IMG/VR virus record: IMGVR_UViG_3300037258_000279
Location: 29,665-93,664 of that record
Strand: one strand, 5' to 3'
DNA from: a virus
Length of the DNA: 64,000 nucleotides
Part shown: positions 31,803 to 40,503 of the stretch, piece by piece
Numbering within the stretch: position 1 is the first letter of the stretch
Layout of the letters: each line of letters begins with the position of its first letter
The notes under the pieces: model-generated
What the model saw: only the letters and a program-made list of their open reading frames with translations
Databases searched by the model: none
What the model was told of the DNA's origin: nothing
Translations under genes and position numbers: made by a program

Positions 31803-32293
31803 CAGGCGCTCCGGCTGATATGGCTCCGGCGCGGCCCGAGCACGCGGCGATGATCACCTTCGCCGACAGGTACGTCCATCAAGGCCGGCGCCGGTGTACC
31901 AATCTCGGTGCCGACAGGCGCCAGCGGAGCGGCTTCGGGCTCTGCGCGCGCGGCATCCGGACCGGATTTGCCCGATGCCTTCATCGCGCGCTCGCGCTGT
32001 TCCTGTTCCGCCACTTCGCGATCGCTGACGGGAATCCATTCCTCGGTCAGCTCATTTTTCTGGGACCGGCGCACCGCAACCAGATCGCCGGTCTTTTGCG
32101 TAGCACCGCCCTTACCCAGGACGACACCTAGGATCTTGACCATCACAACATCGCGTCCGAATGTTTCGATGACTTCCGAGCGCACCATCTCGCCGGGGAG
32201 CGTGACGGTCAAAAAACCGCCGACCTCCGGAGTGAACTCGCCGCGGCGCGCATGAACGGGCCGGACAGGATCAAGATATGTGGGATTGGGCAT
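31802..32293 (-). CDS. Conserved late protein of unknown function
   Basis: 163 residues. A beta-rich first half (GEFTPEVGGFLTVTLPGEMV, DVVMVKILGVVLGKGG, KTGDLVAVRR) could be a small barrel. A charged helix (VSDREVAEQEQRERAMKA) and a Pro/Ala tail follow. It starts ATG at 32293, with a 69-base gap behind it. No family recognised. Confidence 0.6.
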   Translation of the reverse strand: MPNPTYLDPVRPVHARRGEFTPEVGGFLTVTLPGEMVRSEVIETFGRDVVMVKILGVVLGKGGATQKTGDLVAVRRSQKNELTEEWIPVSDREVAEQEQRERAMKASGKSGPDAARAEPEAAPLAPVGTEIGTPAPALMDVPVGEGDHRRVLGPRRSHISRSA

Positions 32294-32362
32294 CGGCTTT
32301 CCTGTGCGTTAATTCGCGTAAGAAATTTAGTACAAAACCGCCCATCGTGTCGAGAACCAATG

Positions 32363-33454
32363 CTACGCGCTGGTGCCTCCTAACATAGTTTGCCACTGGC
32401 CGGTGGTCAGACAGAACACGAAAATCCTCTTGCCATTGGTCAGAGCGACTCCTACCGATCCCGCAATCCCGTCGATCGTATCTGTGCCATTGCCGAAAAT
32501 CTGCGCGGCTGCGGCGCCATCATTGATGACCACACGGAAATCCGTGGCCACAGCCGCCGGCAAGACGGCGCTGTTTGCCGCTGTCGCGCACACGGCGATC
32601 CTGTTCATCTGCGCGGCCAGTACCGGCGCGCCAGGTCGGCCGCCACCGACAAGCGCCGTGATGCCGTCGAGCGCCGACGGCATGATCTCGCCCGTCGCCG
32701 AGAGATTGGCAAATCCGGCCGTTCCGGTGAATGTCGGCGAGGCCGACAAGGCAACGTCGCCGGTGCCGGTGACGGCAATCTCGGATGGCGGCGCGGGTCC
32801 CCCGGTCAGGTTGCCGAGGATCTTTGCGGAACTGACATTCTGGATGAGCGGGTAGGTGATATTGGCAAGCGAGATGTCGGCCGTAACGATCGGGCCGAAA
32901 CTCGGCATTCCGCCGACATTGCCGTGGAGCACGGTCGTTGTGGCTCCAAGACTGCCCAGCGTAAATGGCGCCACCCCTGCGCCGCCGCCCAGCATGATCT
33001 GGTTTGCTTGCAACAGACCGGAAGAGCCGATTTGCTCCACCCCGGTAAAGGCCAGGACGCCGCCGGATGTCCCGCTCGTCAGGCCGGTGCCGCCCTGCAA
33101 TACCGGCAGTGCCGCAGCGAGGTGCACGGACTGCACGAACGGATTCGGATAATCGCCGCTCAAGTCGCCACCGGCCGCCCCTGAGGGCTGGCCAAACGCG
33201 TTGCCGGTGCCGCCCTGCGTCAGGGGCAGCGGGAGCGCCAAGTGCGTAGCGACGACGAATATCGGCCCTGGATAGATTCCCGACAGATCTCCCGATGCTT
33301 TCGCGCCAAGGTTCGATTCGATGACCTGCGCCTGTGCATTCGTGGCGTTGACGAGGTCCTGTAGCGTTTGCAGAAAGAGTGCCCATGGCGGACCGCCAGG
33401 ACCAGGCTGGACCGGTGGCGGACCGATCGGCGGGGCGCCAGAAGGTTCGGCCAT
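32363..33454 (-). CDS. Tail-fibre protein with GDLSGxYPxP repeats
   Basis: 363 residues. After a Pro/Gly N-terminus come repeats of the fibre type: GDLSGIYPGP then LPLTQGGTGNAFG, and GDLSGDYPNP then LPVLQGGTGLTSG. These alternating motifs are widespread in trimeric phage fibres. Beta-rich modules follow and the C-terminus (VTNG-type VALTNGKRIFVFCLTTGQW) resembles fibre-tip domains that compute a flat beta sheet. It lies just downstream of the connector and knob genes. Confidence 0.75.
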   Translation of the reverse strand: MAEPSGAPPIGPPPVQPGPGGPPWALFLQTLQDLVNATNAQAQVIESNLGAKASGDLSGIYPGPIFVVATHLALPLPLTQGGTGNAFGQPSGAAGGDLSGDYPNPFVQSVHLAAALPVLQGGTGLTSGTSGGVLAFTGVEQIGSSGLLQANQIMLGGGAGVAPFTLGSLGATTTVLHGNVGGMPSFGPIVTADISLANITYPLIQNVSSAKILGNLTGGPAPPSEIAVTGTGDVALSASPTFTGTAGFANLSATGEIMPSALDGITALVGGGRPGAPVLAAQMNRIAVCATAANSAVLPAAVATDFRVVINDGAAAAQIFGNGTDTIDGIAGSVGVALTNGKRIFVFCLTTGQWQTMLGGTSA

Positions 33455-33457
33455 AGC

Positions 33458-35326
33458 CTATAGTTTCCCGTCCGGCTGAACTCTGACGCGTGGCGTGCCG
33501 AAACGCGCCCATGATCCGAGTGCGCTGAAATCGAGTCTGAGCGCCATCTCGCGCGCCCTGATGCCCATGATCGGATAGGGCACAAGGCGCCCGATACCGA
33601 CGAGCTGCGTCGTCGGCGTGATATTGAAGGGACCCACCTCCGTTGGCGCCTCGCCGGGAAAATTCCGGAAGAGGAAATTCACGTTGAGATTTGGCGTCTC
33701 TCCCTCCCACAAAAAATCCGGAATGAATCGATTCGCCAGAACGATCTCGCCGCCGCTTGAGATATCCGTGTACCCCGACTGCACGAACGAACCCGCCATC
33801 GCTACGCCATCGGCGTCAAAGCCGGTGTCCTGCTGCTGGATTAAATTGTTGAGGTCCACACTCAATGGAGGGCCAGGCTGGTTGAAGTCGGTCCACGCCG
33901 TGCGCGCCAGGGGCCCGCTTCCCTTGTCCCAGGTATTTTCGGCAACGTTGTATTTGACGTAGGAATCGATCTCTCCTGTCCCTCCCGATTTCGAGGGAAA
34001 GAAGAACATGACTTCGGAATAATGATAGTCGGTCGCGGCGACGCATTTGTCTTGGTTGGCTTGGTCCAGATCCTTGAAGACGAAATCCCAAACCGTGCAC
34101 GGGATCTGTTCGGCACCGCTTGAGCCCATGCGGAAAAAGCCGTGGTCACTCATCCAATACGGCACCGAGCCCAGAACTGTCACGGCATTTTGCGCAATCG
34201 CGCCGCAGTTCGATCCGATCTCGACGAACGAAAACACCAGCGGGAAGCCGATGTATTGCATTGCCCAAACATCAATGTCCGTCCAGATGAAGGCCCCGAG
34301 CGGCGTCTGAATTCCGGCATTGATTCGGCTGCCGCGCGGTAGCCGAAAACTGCCTGCCTGGTTCGTGGTCGACGGCGTCCACACCTGATAATTCGATTGA
34401 TCGCTCCACCGGATTGTCATCGGGTCCTGGGTCGTCATCCCAAGCGGCGTGCTGCCGAATACGACCAGGATCTGTGCCGGCATCGCCACAAATCCGCCTT
34501 GGTTGATCGCTGGCGCTTGACTGCCTTGTGCCAGATTTTCCGCGGCGCCCGGCGTCCAGCCGATAGTGGTCGAAATGTCCGTGCCGGTGAGCGGCGGCGT
34601 CGCATAGGAAAGAGTCGCGGCCGAACCGATGAGTACAGTCTGCGCGATAAGTTGCCAGTTGCCGTCGGTCAAGACACTGCCGGCAACGGTCACGCCAGGA
34701 AGCGCCGCCTGGATGATCGCGGCGACGTCCGCTACGGTCCCCACCGCGGAAAAATTCAGTCCTGCGGCATTCACCACGGCGCCGTTGACCGTCATGGTGA
34801 ACCCACCGTTGTTGATGGCCTGCCATACCGCCAGGTCTGAAGTGATTTCGCCGCCGGTGAGAATTGCCGGATTCGCTGTGACCAATGTGGCTGGCGCGGG
34901 TACGTTGGACGGAACCCATGCGTAGATTGGGCCGCCCGACGGTATCGCGATAAGGTTCTCGCCGAAATTATCGAGCGACCAGATGCGCAGACTGAACGGC
35001 TTTGGGCCGCTCGACACCAATCCAGGAACATAGCCAACCGGCGTTATATCGACGAGCTGCGGGACTTGGTTGATGTTCTGCACGATCTCCAGGTTTGAGG
35101 TCGTGCCTGCGGCAAGCCACGGATTCCCGGTAAGATCGCTCCAATAATGCAAGCACCGGCAGAGGCCCGTCAGGGTGGCCGGCAGGACATGCTCCCAGCC
35201 CATCTGCTTTTCCGGCATACCCTCGCGCCACCGGATAAGATTGCAGTCGGACCAGCCGCCCCGATTCGCTGTCTGGGAAAGTTCTAGGTCGATGCCTGGC
35301 TTATAGACGAGACGCGTCTCCGGCAT
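33458..35326 (-). CDS. Tail-knob or DNA-stabilisation beta-propeller protein
   Basis: 622 residues, beta rich throughout. The start VYKPGIDLELSQTANRGGWSD leads to CNLIRWREGMPEKQMGW, the opening of a family of podovirus knob and stabilisation proteins. Blocks around QILVVFGSTPLGMTTQDPM, TIRWSDQSNYQVWTPS and VGSVPYWMSDHGFFRMG look like propeller blades. It would plug or extend the portal to hold packaged DNA. It abuts the connector-type gene upstream. The function is inferred from pattern and position. Confidence 0.6.
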   Translation of the reverse strand: MPETRLVYKPGIDLELSQTANRGGWSDCNLIRWREGMPEKQMGWEHVLPATLTGLCRCLHYWSDLTGNPWLAAGTTSNLEIVQNINQVPQLVDITPVGYVPGLVSSGPKPFSLRIWSLDNFGENLIAIPSGGPIYAWVPSNVPAPATLVTANPAILTGGEITSDLAVWQAINNGGFTMTVNGAVVNAAGLNFSAVGTVADVAAIIQAALPGVTVAGSVLTDGNWQLIAQTVLIGSAATLSYATPPLTGTDISTTIGWTPGAAENLAQGSQAPAINQGGFVAMPAQILVVFGSTPLGMTTQDPMTIRWSDQSNYQVWTPSTTNQAGSFRLPRGSRINAGIQTPLGAFIWTDIDVWAMQYIGFPLVFSFVEIGSNCGAIAQNAVTVLGSVPYWMSDHGFFRMGSSGAEQIPCTVWDFVFKDLDQANQDKCVAATDYHYSEVMFFFPSKSGGTGEIDSYVKYNVAENTWDKGSGPLARTAWTDFNQPGPPLSVDLNNLIQQQDTGFDADGVAMAGSFVQSGYTDISSGGEIVLANRFIPDFLWEGETPNLNVNFLFRNFPGEAPTEVGPFNITPTTQLVGIGRLVPYPIMGIRAREMALRLDFSALGSWARFGTPRVRVQPDGKL

Positions 35327-36142
35327 TTAACGCGCCTGTGCCTGGGCCATTTGCGCCAGCATCGCCGGGTTAGGCATCGTCGGATTGGGCGGATAAGGCG
35401 ACGCGCCATCCACCTTAGCCTTTTTGCGAATTTCCTCGATCGACGCGTCTTTCTTGAGCGTCTGATAGAGCGTTCGCCAGCTCATGGCTTGCCGTGGATC
35501 GTCCGCCTGTGCGCCAAAATTATGCAGGAGCGCGCCGGTCGCATATTCCATCGCCTTCGCCAGGTACAGATCCGGCAGATACAGGGTCAGAAAGTTCGTC
35601 GAGTTGGCGGCCGACAATTCGGCGGGGCGATTGGTTCCGGTGAATTCGGTGATGTAGGCGTTGTCAGGCGTGGGCGCCACCAGGATCGAACTTGGGAGTG
35701 CCGTCGATTCGTCGATCTCGGCCCCCTGTGCCGCTCCCTGCTCTTCGTTGAACAACGCGAAATAGCCGCCCACCAGCGGATCCGGCGTCTGGACCTGGCT
35801 TTCCGTCGGCCAGATCAAATCGATGAACTGACGCGTGGTGCGCAGCAAGGGGATGCGCATGGCGCCAGCAACCCACGGCGCGGTATTTGCCGGCATGATA
35901 AGACTCACACCCTCGATCACGATGAAGGCCGACGGAATCGGAACCGCGCGGCTGCCATTGGTGGTGATCTGGCTCACGTCCGAGATGCGCGTCACCAGAA
36001 AATCGAAATCCGGATCGCGATACATCGCATTCTCGACATAGGTAATAATCGCCGGTGTAAGCGACACCAGCATCGCTTGGCTCGTCGCATCCAACAGCAC
36101 CAGCAATTGATTCAGGTACTGGATGAATTGCGTGTAGGTCAC
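35327..36142 (-). CDS. Head-tail connector/adaptor-type protein
   Basis: About 271 residues starting GTG 36142, with AGAGG eight bases upstream; the longer frame to 36286 is in the 3' end of the spike gene. Helical start (YTQFIQYLNQLLVLL), a beta core (VSLIMPANTAPWVAGAM), TRQFIDLIWP, and a helical end (LYLPDLYLAKAMEYATGALL) typical of ring-forming connectors. Position between spike and knob genes fits a neck adaptor. No exact family assigned. Confidence 0.6.
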   Translation of the reverse strand: MTYTQFIQYLNQLLVLLDATSQAMLVSLTPAIITYVENAMYRDPDFDFLVTRISDVSQITTNGSRAVPIPSAFIVIEGVSLIMPANTAPWVAGAMRIPLLRTTRQFIDLIWPTESQVQTPDPLVGGYFALFNEEQGAAQGAEIDESTALPSSILVAPTPDNAYITEFTGTNRPAELSAANSTNFLTLYLPDLYLAKAMEYATGALLHNFGAQADDPRQAMSWRTLYQTLKKDASIEEIRKKAKVDGASPYPPNPTMPNPAMLAQMAQAQAR

Positions 36143-36158
36143 GCGATTCGACCTCTCG

Positions 36159-39100
36159 TCACCAAGCGTCGTAGTTACAGGTGAACCCGAATTGGATCGT
36201 CCCCGACAGCGCGCCGACCGCAAGACCGGCGATGGCTTCGTTGATGCCCGCTTGGAGGACCGAGATTGAGGTCGCTCCCGCTCCAAGATTGAGCAACGGA
36301 AACGTATAGCCGGATGTCAGTGCGGTGATTCCCTCAAACGAGGTGATGGAGCACTGCCCTACGTCAATGCTCTCATTCGCCGTCGGATAAGGTAATGGCG
36401 TGATAATAATGTTGCCGGAAGCACCGGAGAGTGTCCCCGTGATAGTGCCCCTAAGCGTCACGCGCCGGCCATCGATTTCGTATGACGCCTCGTTGCCTGC
36501 TGCTGTGAAAGTGCCCGCCGTCACTGAACCGGCGAGGACCATGTTAAACGTGCGACCTTCTTGTGGACCAACGTTGTTCGTGCGCGCCGTATCGCTGTCG
36601 ATGACAAGCGTTGTGACGGTGCCGTGCTGATAGGTGAATGTACCGTTGTTATAGGTGGTGCTGGCGCCTAGATTGACACCCGTGTTGACCGATGCAAGGG
36701 TGCCCCCAACCTGATTGTAGCTAGCCGAGCCGCTCAGCGAGATGCCGATTGAACCCGTGTCGACCGGGTCGGTGCCCGTAATCCGCGCATGGAAAAGCGA
36801 AGCCGAACCGTTGCTATCGCTGATTCCCGTAAAGTGCGTCACGCCATCATAACCCGCCTGCGTGAACGCGCCCTGGATATTCATGGCATTGCATTTGTCG
36901 GCATCGAGGCCGCCATGCCATGAGAAGAAATTGCTTCCCGCGTTTACAGTCAAACCGGAACATTTGGCACCGCCAACCGGCGTGATTCCAGAATTTATTT
37001 CGATGCCGATGTTCGAGAGAACATCAGTCATGTCGTTGATGATTGTGCCTTCGCTATAGGCCGAAAAATAGATCGGTTCGTCGGCATAGATCGAGATGGC
37101 ACGTGAAACCGTCGCACCATAATTATTGTTGCCGCCAAATTCGATGGCGTGGGTTCCAGTGACCGGCGTAATCGGGGGGCCGCCAGTGAACGGGCCATTG
37201 TACCAAATATCCTCTAGGTCCGCGTACCAAGTCCCGCCGACTAGAAGCCCCTCCGTGAATGAATTCGGATACGGCGTAGTTACCAAACCAGAACTTAGAC
37301 AGTAAATCTTGTTCGCCATCAGCGTAGGGTGAGCGAAACTTCCGATGCTCGGAAATGTCACTTCTATGCACCCACTAGCCGCACTTGCGTTGTTGGCCGT
37401 GAACCAAGCTGGCCCCCTTAGATTCACCGGATTCGTGACTGCTGATTGCGGGAAGTCATACCCCCACCCGGTTGTCTTAACCGTCACCGATGAATTATTG
37501 AAATCGATGTTGATGGGGCCACCGCCGCCAGTGACAGTGCTGCTGATGACGTACTTCCCGCCGGCGGGATAAACGATCTGTAGACCAAGTGCTTCGCTGC
37601 CGTCGCGGATCGCGGTCTGCAAGCACGACGAAATATCCGTGGAATTGTTGAACGCGCAACCCCACTCGCGCACATCGGCGCGGTTTTGGTAGAAGTGCGC
37701 GATCCACGAATTTCCGTCGCCGGCCGTGGTGTTGGCGCATGAGCCGCCGTCGCTGATATACCCATTCGCCGCGCAGGTGCCGGTTTGCGGCGTATAGAAC
37801 AGCGGCGGCGCGCCGAAGCCAGCCGAAAAATCATCGCGCCAGACCCCGTTGGGGAATATTGCGGTCGCTATTGCGACTAGGGCCGCTTCGGTCGCGACAT
37901 GCGGCGCGAGATAGCTGACGAGGCCCGGCGCGCTCGTGATATTGTCCGCGAGGATGGTACCCGTCAGCGCGTTCGACGCATTCACTGCGCCAGCCAAATG
38001 CCAACCCAGATTGCCAGCCGACCCGCCGATGGCAGTGTCGTAGCTCAACACATAGCGATTGTATTGTTGAATCTCGCCGCCAACGAGCGCGACCGGTCCT
38101 GCCGTACTGTCCTGATAGACGGGTTCGGGAGTCGAACTGTTGAAACTGAAAGTAGCGGCGGCGGTATTGGTGAAACCGGCAATGACTTGCACCGACGTTC
38201 CCTGCAACGGTGCTGGTGCACCAGAGACGGCGGCAATCTGCGCGTTGGCCGATCCCGTTGTGACGGGCAAACTCTGTATTGATACGCCGCCACTGGCGCG
38301 CTGATATGCCGTAACGATCCAATTTCCAGAGCCAAGCGCCTGCGCCATGGCCGTGTCGCCAGCGCCGGTGACAATACTCGCGACGCCTGGCACGATCATC
38401 GACGTGGCGTTGTAGGTCAGCGTTAGCGCGCTTTGGAATGTCAGATATTTGACCGTGCCAGCCGCGGCCGAGGATCCGAACGAAGCGATCGTCGCTGTGC
38501 CCGTGATCGTGATGAGATTTTGCGGCACCGAGCCAAGGTCGACCGTCGTGGCGCTGGCAAGCGTCGCCACACCGATGATCGTGCCGGAACCTGATGCGCG
38601 CTGGTAAACCAACACGATCCAGTTGCCGCTCCCGAGATATTGGACGATGGCGGTGTCATTCGCGGCCACCGAGATGTTGGCCGCACCCGGAAGGATCATC
38701 GACGTGGCGTTGTAGACCAGCGATGACGCACCCGAAAACGTCAGGAACTTGATCGTGCCGACGGCTGCGGATGTGCCGAAGGACGAGATCGCATTCGTGC
38801 CGGAGATAGCGACGCCTGCTTGAGGCACCGAGCCAAGGTCGACCGTACCAGCACTGGCAAGCGTCGTGACCGCGCCGCCGCCGACTGGCGGCGTCCATAT
38901 GCCATTGGCCGTATCGAGCGCGCCGATCGTCGCCCAGGTCGACCCAAGATATTCTTGAAGCAGCGGCGGCGATTTGCTGGTGTTGATCCAGAGTTGATAT
39001 TGGAATGGGCTCGACGGCGCTGTCGAACTCACGATCGGCTGCCCGATGCGCAAGCTCGGCGAATTCGACGTCGTGCACGGCGCTGTGTTGGTCGGGCATC

Positions 39101-39248
39101 CTGTGCCCTGGTCGAGCGGCACGAAGTCCGGGACATTGCCCAGCGGCTGCGATGCCGGCGGCAAGCCGCTGAAGGTGCCCTGCGCCAGGACCGGCGCCGC
39201 AAGTCCTGCGACGATCAGCAACGCAGCCACAAATTTAACGAATCGCAT
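36159..39248 (-). CDS. Tail spike with Sec signal and beta-helix domain (1,029 aa)
   Basis: Residues 1-23 are a textbook signal peptide (RFVKFVAALLIVAGLAAPVLAQ), odd for a virion part. Residues about 85-110 resemble the FQYQLWINTS fibre module. Residues about 126-322 are two tandem copies of a module beginning TLAS-x-TVDLGSVPQ. A pectate-lyase-like beta-helix starts with DVREWGCAFNNSTDISSCLQ (about 530) and continues through Gly/Asn-rich coils. The C-terminus is a small beta domain with two Cys. Beta-helix spikes bind and often cut surface polysaccharide. Confidence 0.75.
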   Translation of the reverse strand: MRFVKFVAALLIVAGLAAPVLAQGTFSGLPPASQPLGNVPDFVPLDQGTGCPTNTAPCTTSNSPSLRIGQPIVSSTAPSSPFQYQLWINTSKSPPLLQEYLGSTWATIGALDTANGIWTPPVGGGAVTTLASAGTVDLGSVPQAGVAISGTNAISSFGTSAAVGTIKFLTFSGASSLVYNATSMILPGAANISVAANDTAIVQYLGSGNWIVLVYQRASGSGTIIGVATLASATTVDLGSVPQNLITITGTATIASFGSSAAAGTVKYLTFQSALTLTYNATSMIVPGVASIVTGAGDTAMAQALGSGNWIVTAYQRASGGVSIQSLPVTTGSANAQIAAVSGAPAPLQGTSVQVIAGFTNTAAATFSFNSSTPEPVYQDSTAGPVALVGGEIQQYNRYVLSYDTAIGGSAGNLGWHLAGAVNASNALTGTILADNITSAPGLVSYLAPHVATEAALVAIATAIFPNGVWRDDFSAGFGAPPLFYTPQTGTCAANGYISDGGSCANTTAGDGNSWIAHFYQNRADVREWGCAFNNSTDISSCLQTAIRDGSEALGLQIVYPAGGKYVISSTVTGGGGPINIDFNNSSVTVKTTGWGYDFPQSAVTNPVNLRGPAWFTANNASAASGCIEVTFPSIGSFAHPTLMANKIYCLSSGLVTTPYPNSFTEGLLVGGTWYADLEDIWYNGPFTGGPPITPVTGTHAIEFGGNNNYGATVSRAISIYADEPIYFSAYSEGTIINDMTDVLSNIGIEINSGITPVGGAKCSGLTVNAGSNFFSWHGGLDADKCNAMNIQGAFTQAGYDGVTHFTGISDSNGSASLFHARITGTDPVDTGSIGISLSGSASYNQVGGTLASVNTGVNLGASTTYNNGTFTYQHGTVTTLVIDSDTARTNNVGPQEGRTFNMVLAGSVTAGTFTAAGNEASYEIDGRRVTLRGTITGTLSGASGNIIITPLPYPTANESIDVGQCSITSFEGITALTSGYTFPLLNLGAGATSISVLQAGINEAIAGLAVGALSGTIQFGFTCNYDAW
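38285..38875 (-). repeat. Two tandem copies of a 300-base module within the spike gene
   Basis: The same segment (for example GATCATCGACGTGGCGTTGTA near 38395 and 38695) recurs with a 300-base period. Each copy encodes one module with TVDLGSVPQ at its start and WIVxxYQRASG at its end. The copies differ at many third positions, so the duplication is not recent. Confidence 0.8.
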
Positions 39249-39281
39249 CGCATTCCCCCGCCAAGTCTCGACGAGGCAATA

Positions 39282-39304
39282 CTACATTAATTCAGGTGTG
39301 ATTT
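39282..39304 (-). promoter_or_regulatory. Shared upstream motif AAATCACACC-N8-TGTAG
   Basis: On the minus strand AAATCACACC (39295-39304) is followed after eight bases by TGTAG (39282-39286), 34 bases ahead of the spike start. The same motif with the same spacing occurs at 51175-51197. A phage-specific promoter or operator is possible. Confidence 0.4.
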
Positions 39305-39316
39305 ACCAGAACGGCG

Positions 39317-39637
39317 CTAAGTCTCGAGCGCTTCGGCCAGCGGGAAGTTCGGCAGCACCGGGAGTTGCTTGCCCGAGGGCGACGCCGCTTCCTGCTGGTA
39401 GGACCAGGGACGTGGATCGCGGACAACACCCTCGGGGCCCGTTATGATGATAGGAGCCAGGAACCAGGCTGGGGAATCGTAATCTTCCGGGCGCACGCGC
39501 AAGTGGAGATTCTGCAAAGATGCGCCTCTAACGTCCCACTGCCATGAGAGGTCGGAGAGGTCGCGTAAAAAGCCAGACCTGTCGCAGATGCCGGTAGGTC
39601 GGAAGTCAAGCGGATTGGCTTGCTTATGCGGCCACAT
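39317..39637 (-). CDS. Protein of unknown function
   Basis: 106 residues; its ATG lies inside the end of the homing endonuclease gene (14-base overlap). The sequence is Trp/Arg/Pro rich (SDLSWQWDVRGASLQNLHL, then YDSPAWFLAPIIITGPEG) and predicted beta. It may be a small virion component; no family recognised. The overlap suggests the endonuclease inserted directly upstream and replaced its ribosome site. Confidence 0.55.
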   Translation of the reverse strand: MWPHKQANPLDFRPTGICDRSGFLRDLSDLSWQWDVRGASLQNLHLRVRPEDYDSPAWFLAPIIITGPEGVVRDPRPWSYQQEAASPSGKQLPVLPNFPLAEALET

Positions 39638-40478
39638 ATCCGTATGTCCTTCCTGTCCTAATCATCCGAACGGTTCTCGGAGTCACTTTGTACCGCTTTG
39701 CCAGCGACCTGTCACTTGCACCTTTGCTGATCGCCAGTTTTATCACGGCAACCGACTCGAGTTTTAGCGCGAAGGGACCGCCCCTCGCACGGCCACGCGC
39801 TGATCTATCTTCCATGTTCTGTTTTTGGGTGCCGTAATACAGATTGGTCGCTATTGCATTGGTCCTATTGTCATCCTTGTGAAGGACGCTCAAGCCAGTC
39901 GGGCGCGGACCTATAAACGCTTCTGCCACGGCCTGATGTACGGCAACGCTCTTCGAGCCTGCCTCCCCTACTGGGTTAATCCACAGATACCCATCACTAT
40001 TTTTGCTTCTTTTTAAGATCATGGCCCTTTTATATTTCAGGTTGCCGTTATGTAGATAACGACGCGCAAGCCTTCGCGCTCTGCCAAATGAGGAAATTTC
40101 ATAGTGCCCGTCATGCCTTGGGAGGGGCCGCCATTCTTCGCCCGGCAAACACCAGGCATCGGGCTTTGGGAATATCTTTTGCCTTTGCGTTTTGTTAAAT
40201 CTTTCGCGCTTCCTCCTAACATTAAATTCCGGCTTGAGCAGCGCAATCAGCCGCACCTCTTCATCTAGGATTTCATCAAAAGACACGCGCTCAACCAGCA
40301 CCCTGTACCGAAACATTCTCGGACCGTGTTTTCTGATTGCTAAGTGAAATGGATTTCGGCGCGCGCCAGTTGCAGCAGCTCTTCGCTGATTACGTATCCG
40401 AACTGAGATTGGCCAGGTGGTGCGACCGATATAGCGCTTACCATCAACGAGATCAGTGGCCTGATAGATAACAAACAT
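39624..40478 (-). CDS. Chimeric homing endonuclease: GIY-YIG + NUMOD4 + HNH + HTH
   Basis: 284 residues with four modules in order. Residues 1-90: GIY-YIG nuclease (IYQ at 4-6, YIG at 16-18, FRYRVLVERV, then DEEVRLIALLKPEFNV). Residues 112-140: NUMOD4 DNA-binding repeat (GEEWRPLP...YEISSFGRARR). Residues 165-230: HNH motif (VHQAVAEAFIGPRP, VLHKDDNRTNAIATNL, then NMEDRSARGR). Residues 245-276: helix-turn-helix (LAKRYKVTPRTVRMI). Each module is common in free-standing homing enzymes; both nuclease types together in one chain are rare. It sits between connector and spike genes in the late operon. Confidence 0.85.
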   Translation of the reverse strand: MFVIYQATDLVDGKRYIGRTTWPISVRIRNQRRAAATGARRNPFHLAIRKHGPRMFRYRVLVERVSFDEILDEEVRLIALLKPEFNVRRKRERFNKTQRQKIFPKPDAWCLPGEEWRPLPRHDGHYEISSFGRARRLARRYLHNGNLKYKRAMILKRSKNSDGYLWINPVGEAGSKSVAVHQAVAEAFIGPRPTGLSVLHKDDNRTNAIATNLYYGTQKQNMEDRSARGRARGGPFALKLESVAVIKLAISKGASDRSLAKRYKVTPRTVRMIRTGRTYGYVAA

Positions 40479-40503
40479 CGCAACATTTTACGCGATATTG
40501 TTT

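Noticed and set aside
32520-33710. 396-codon minus-strand frame
   Set aside because: Different phase of the fibre and knob genes; Arg/His-rich composition typical of a GC-rich shadow.
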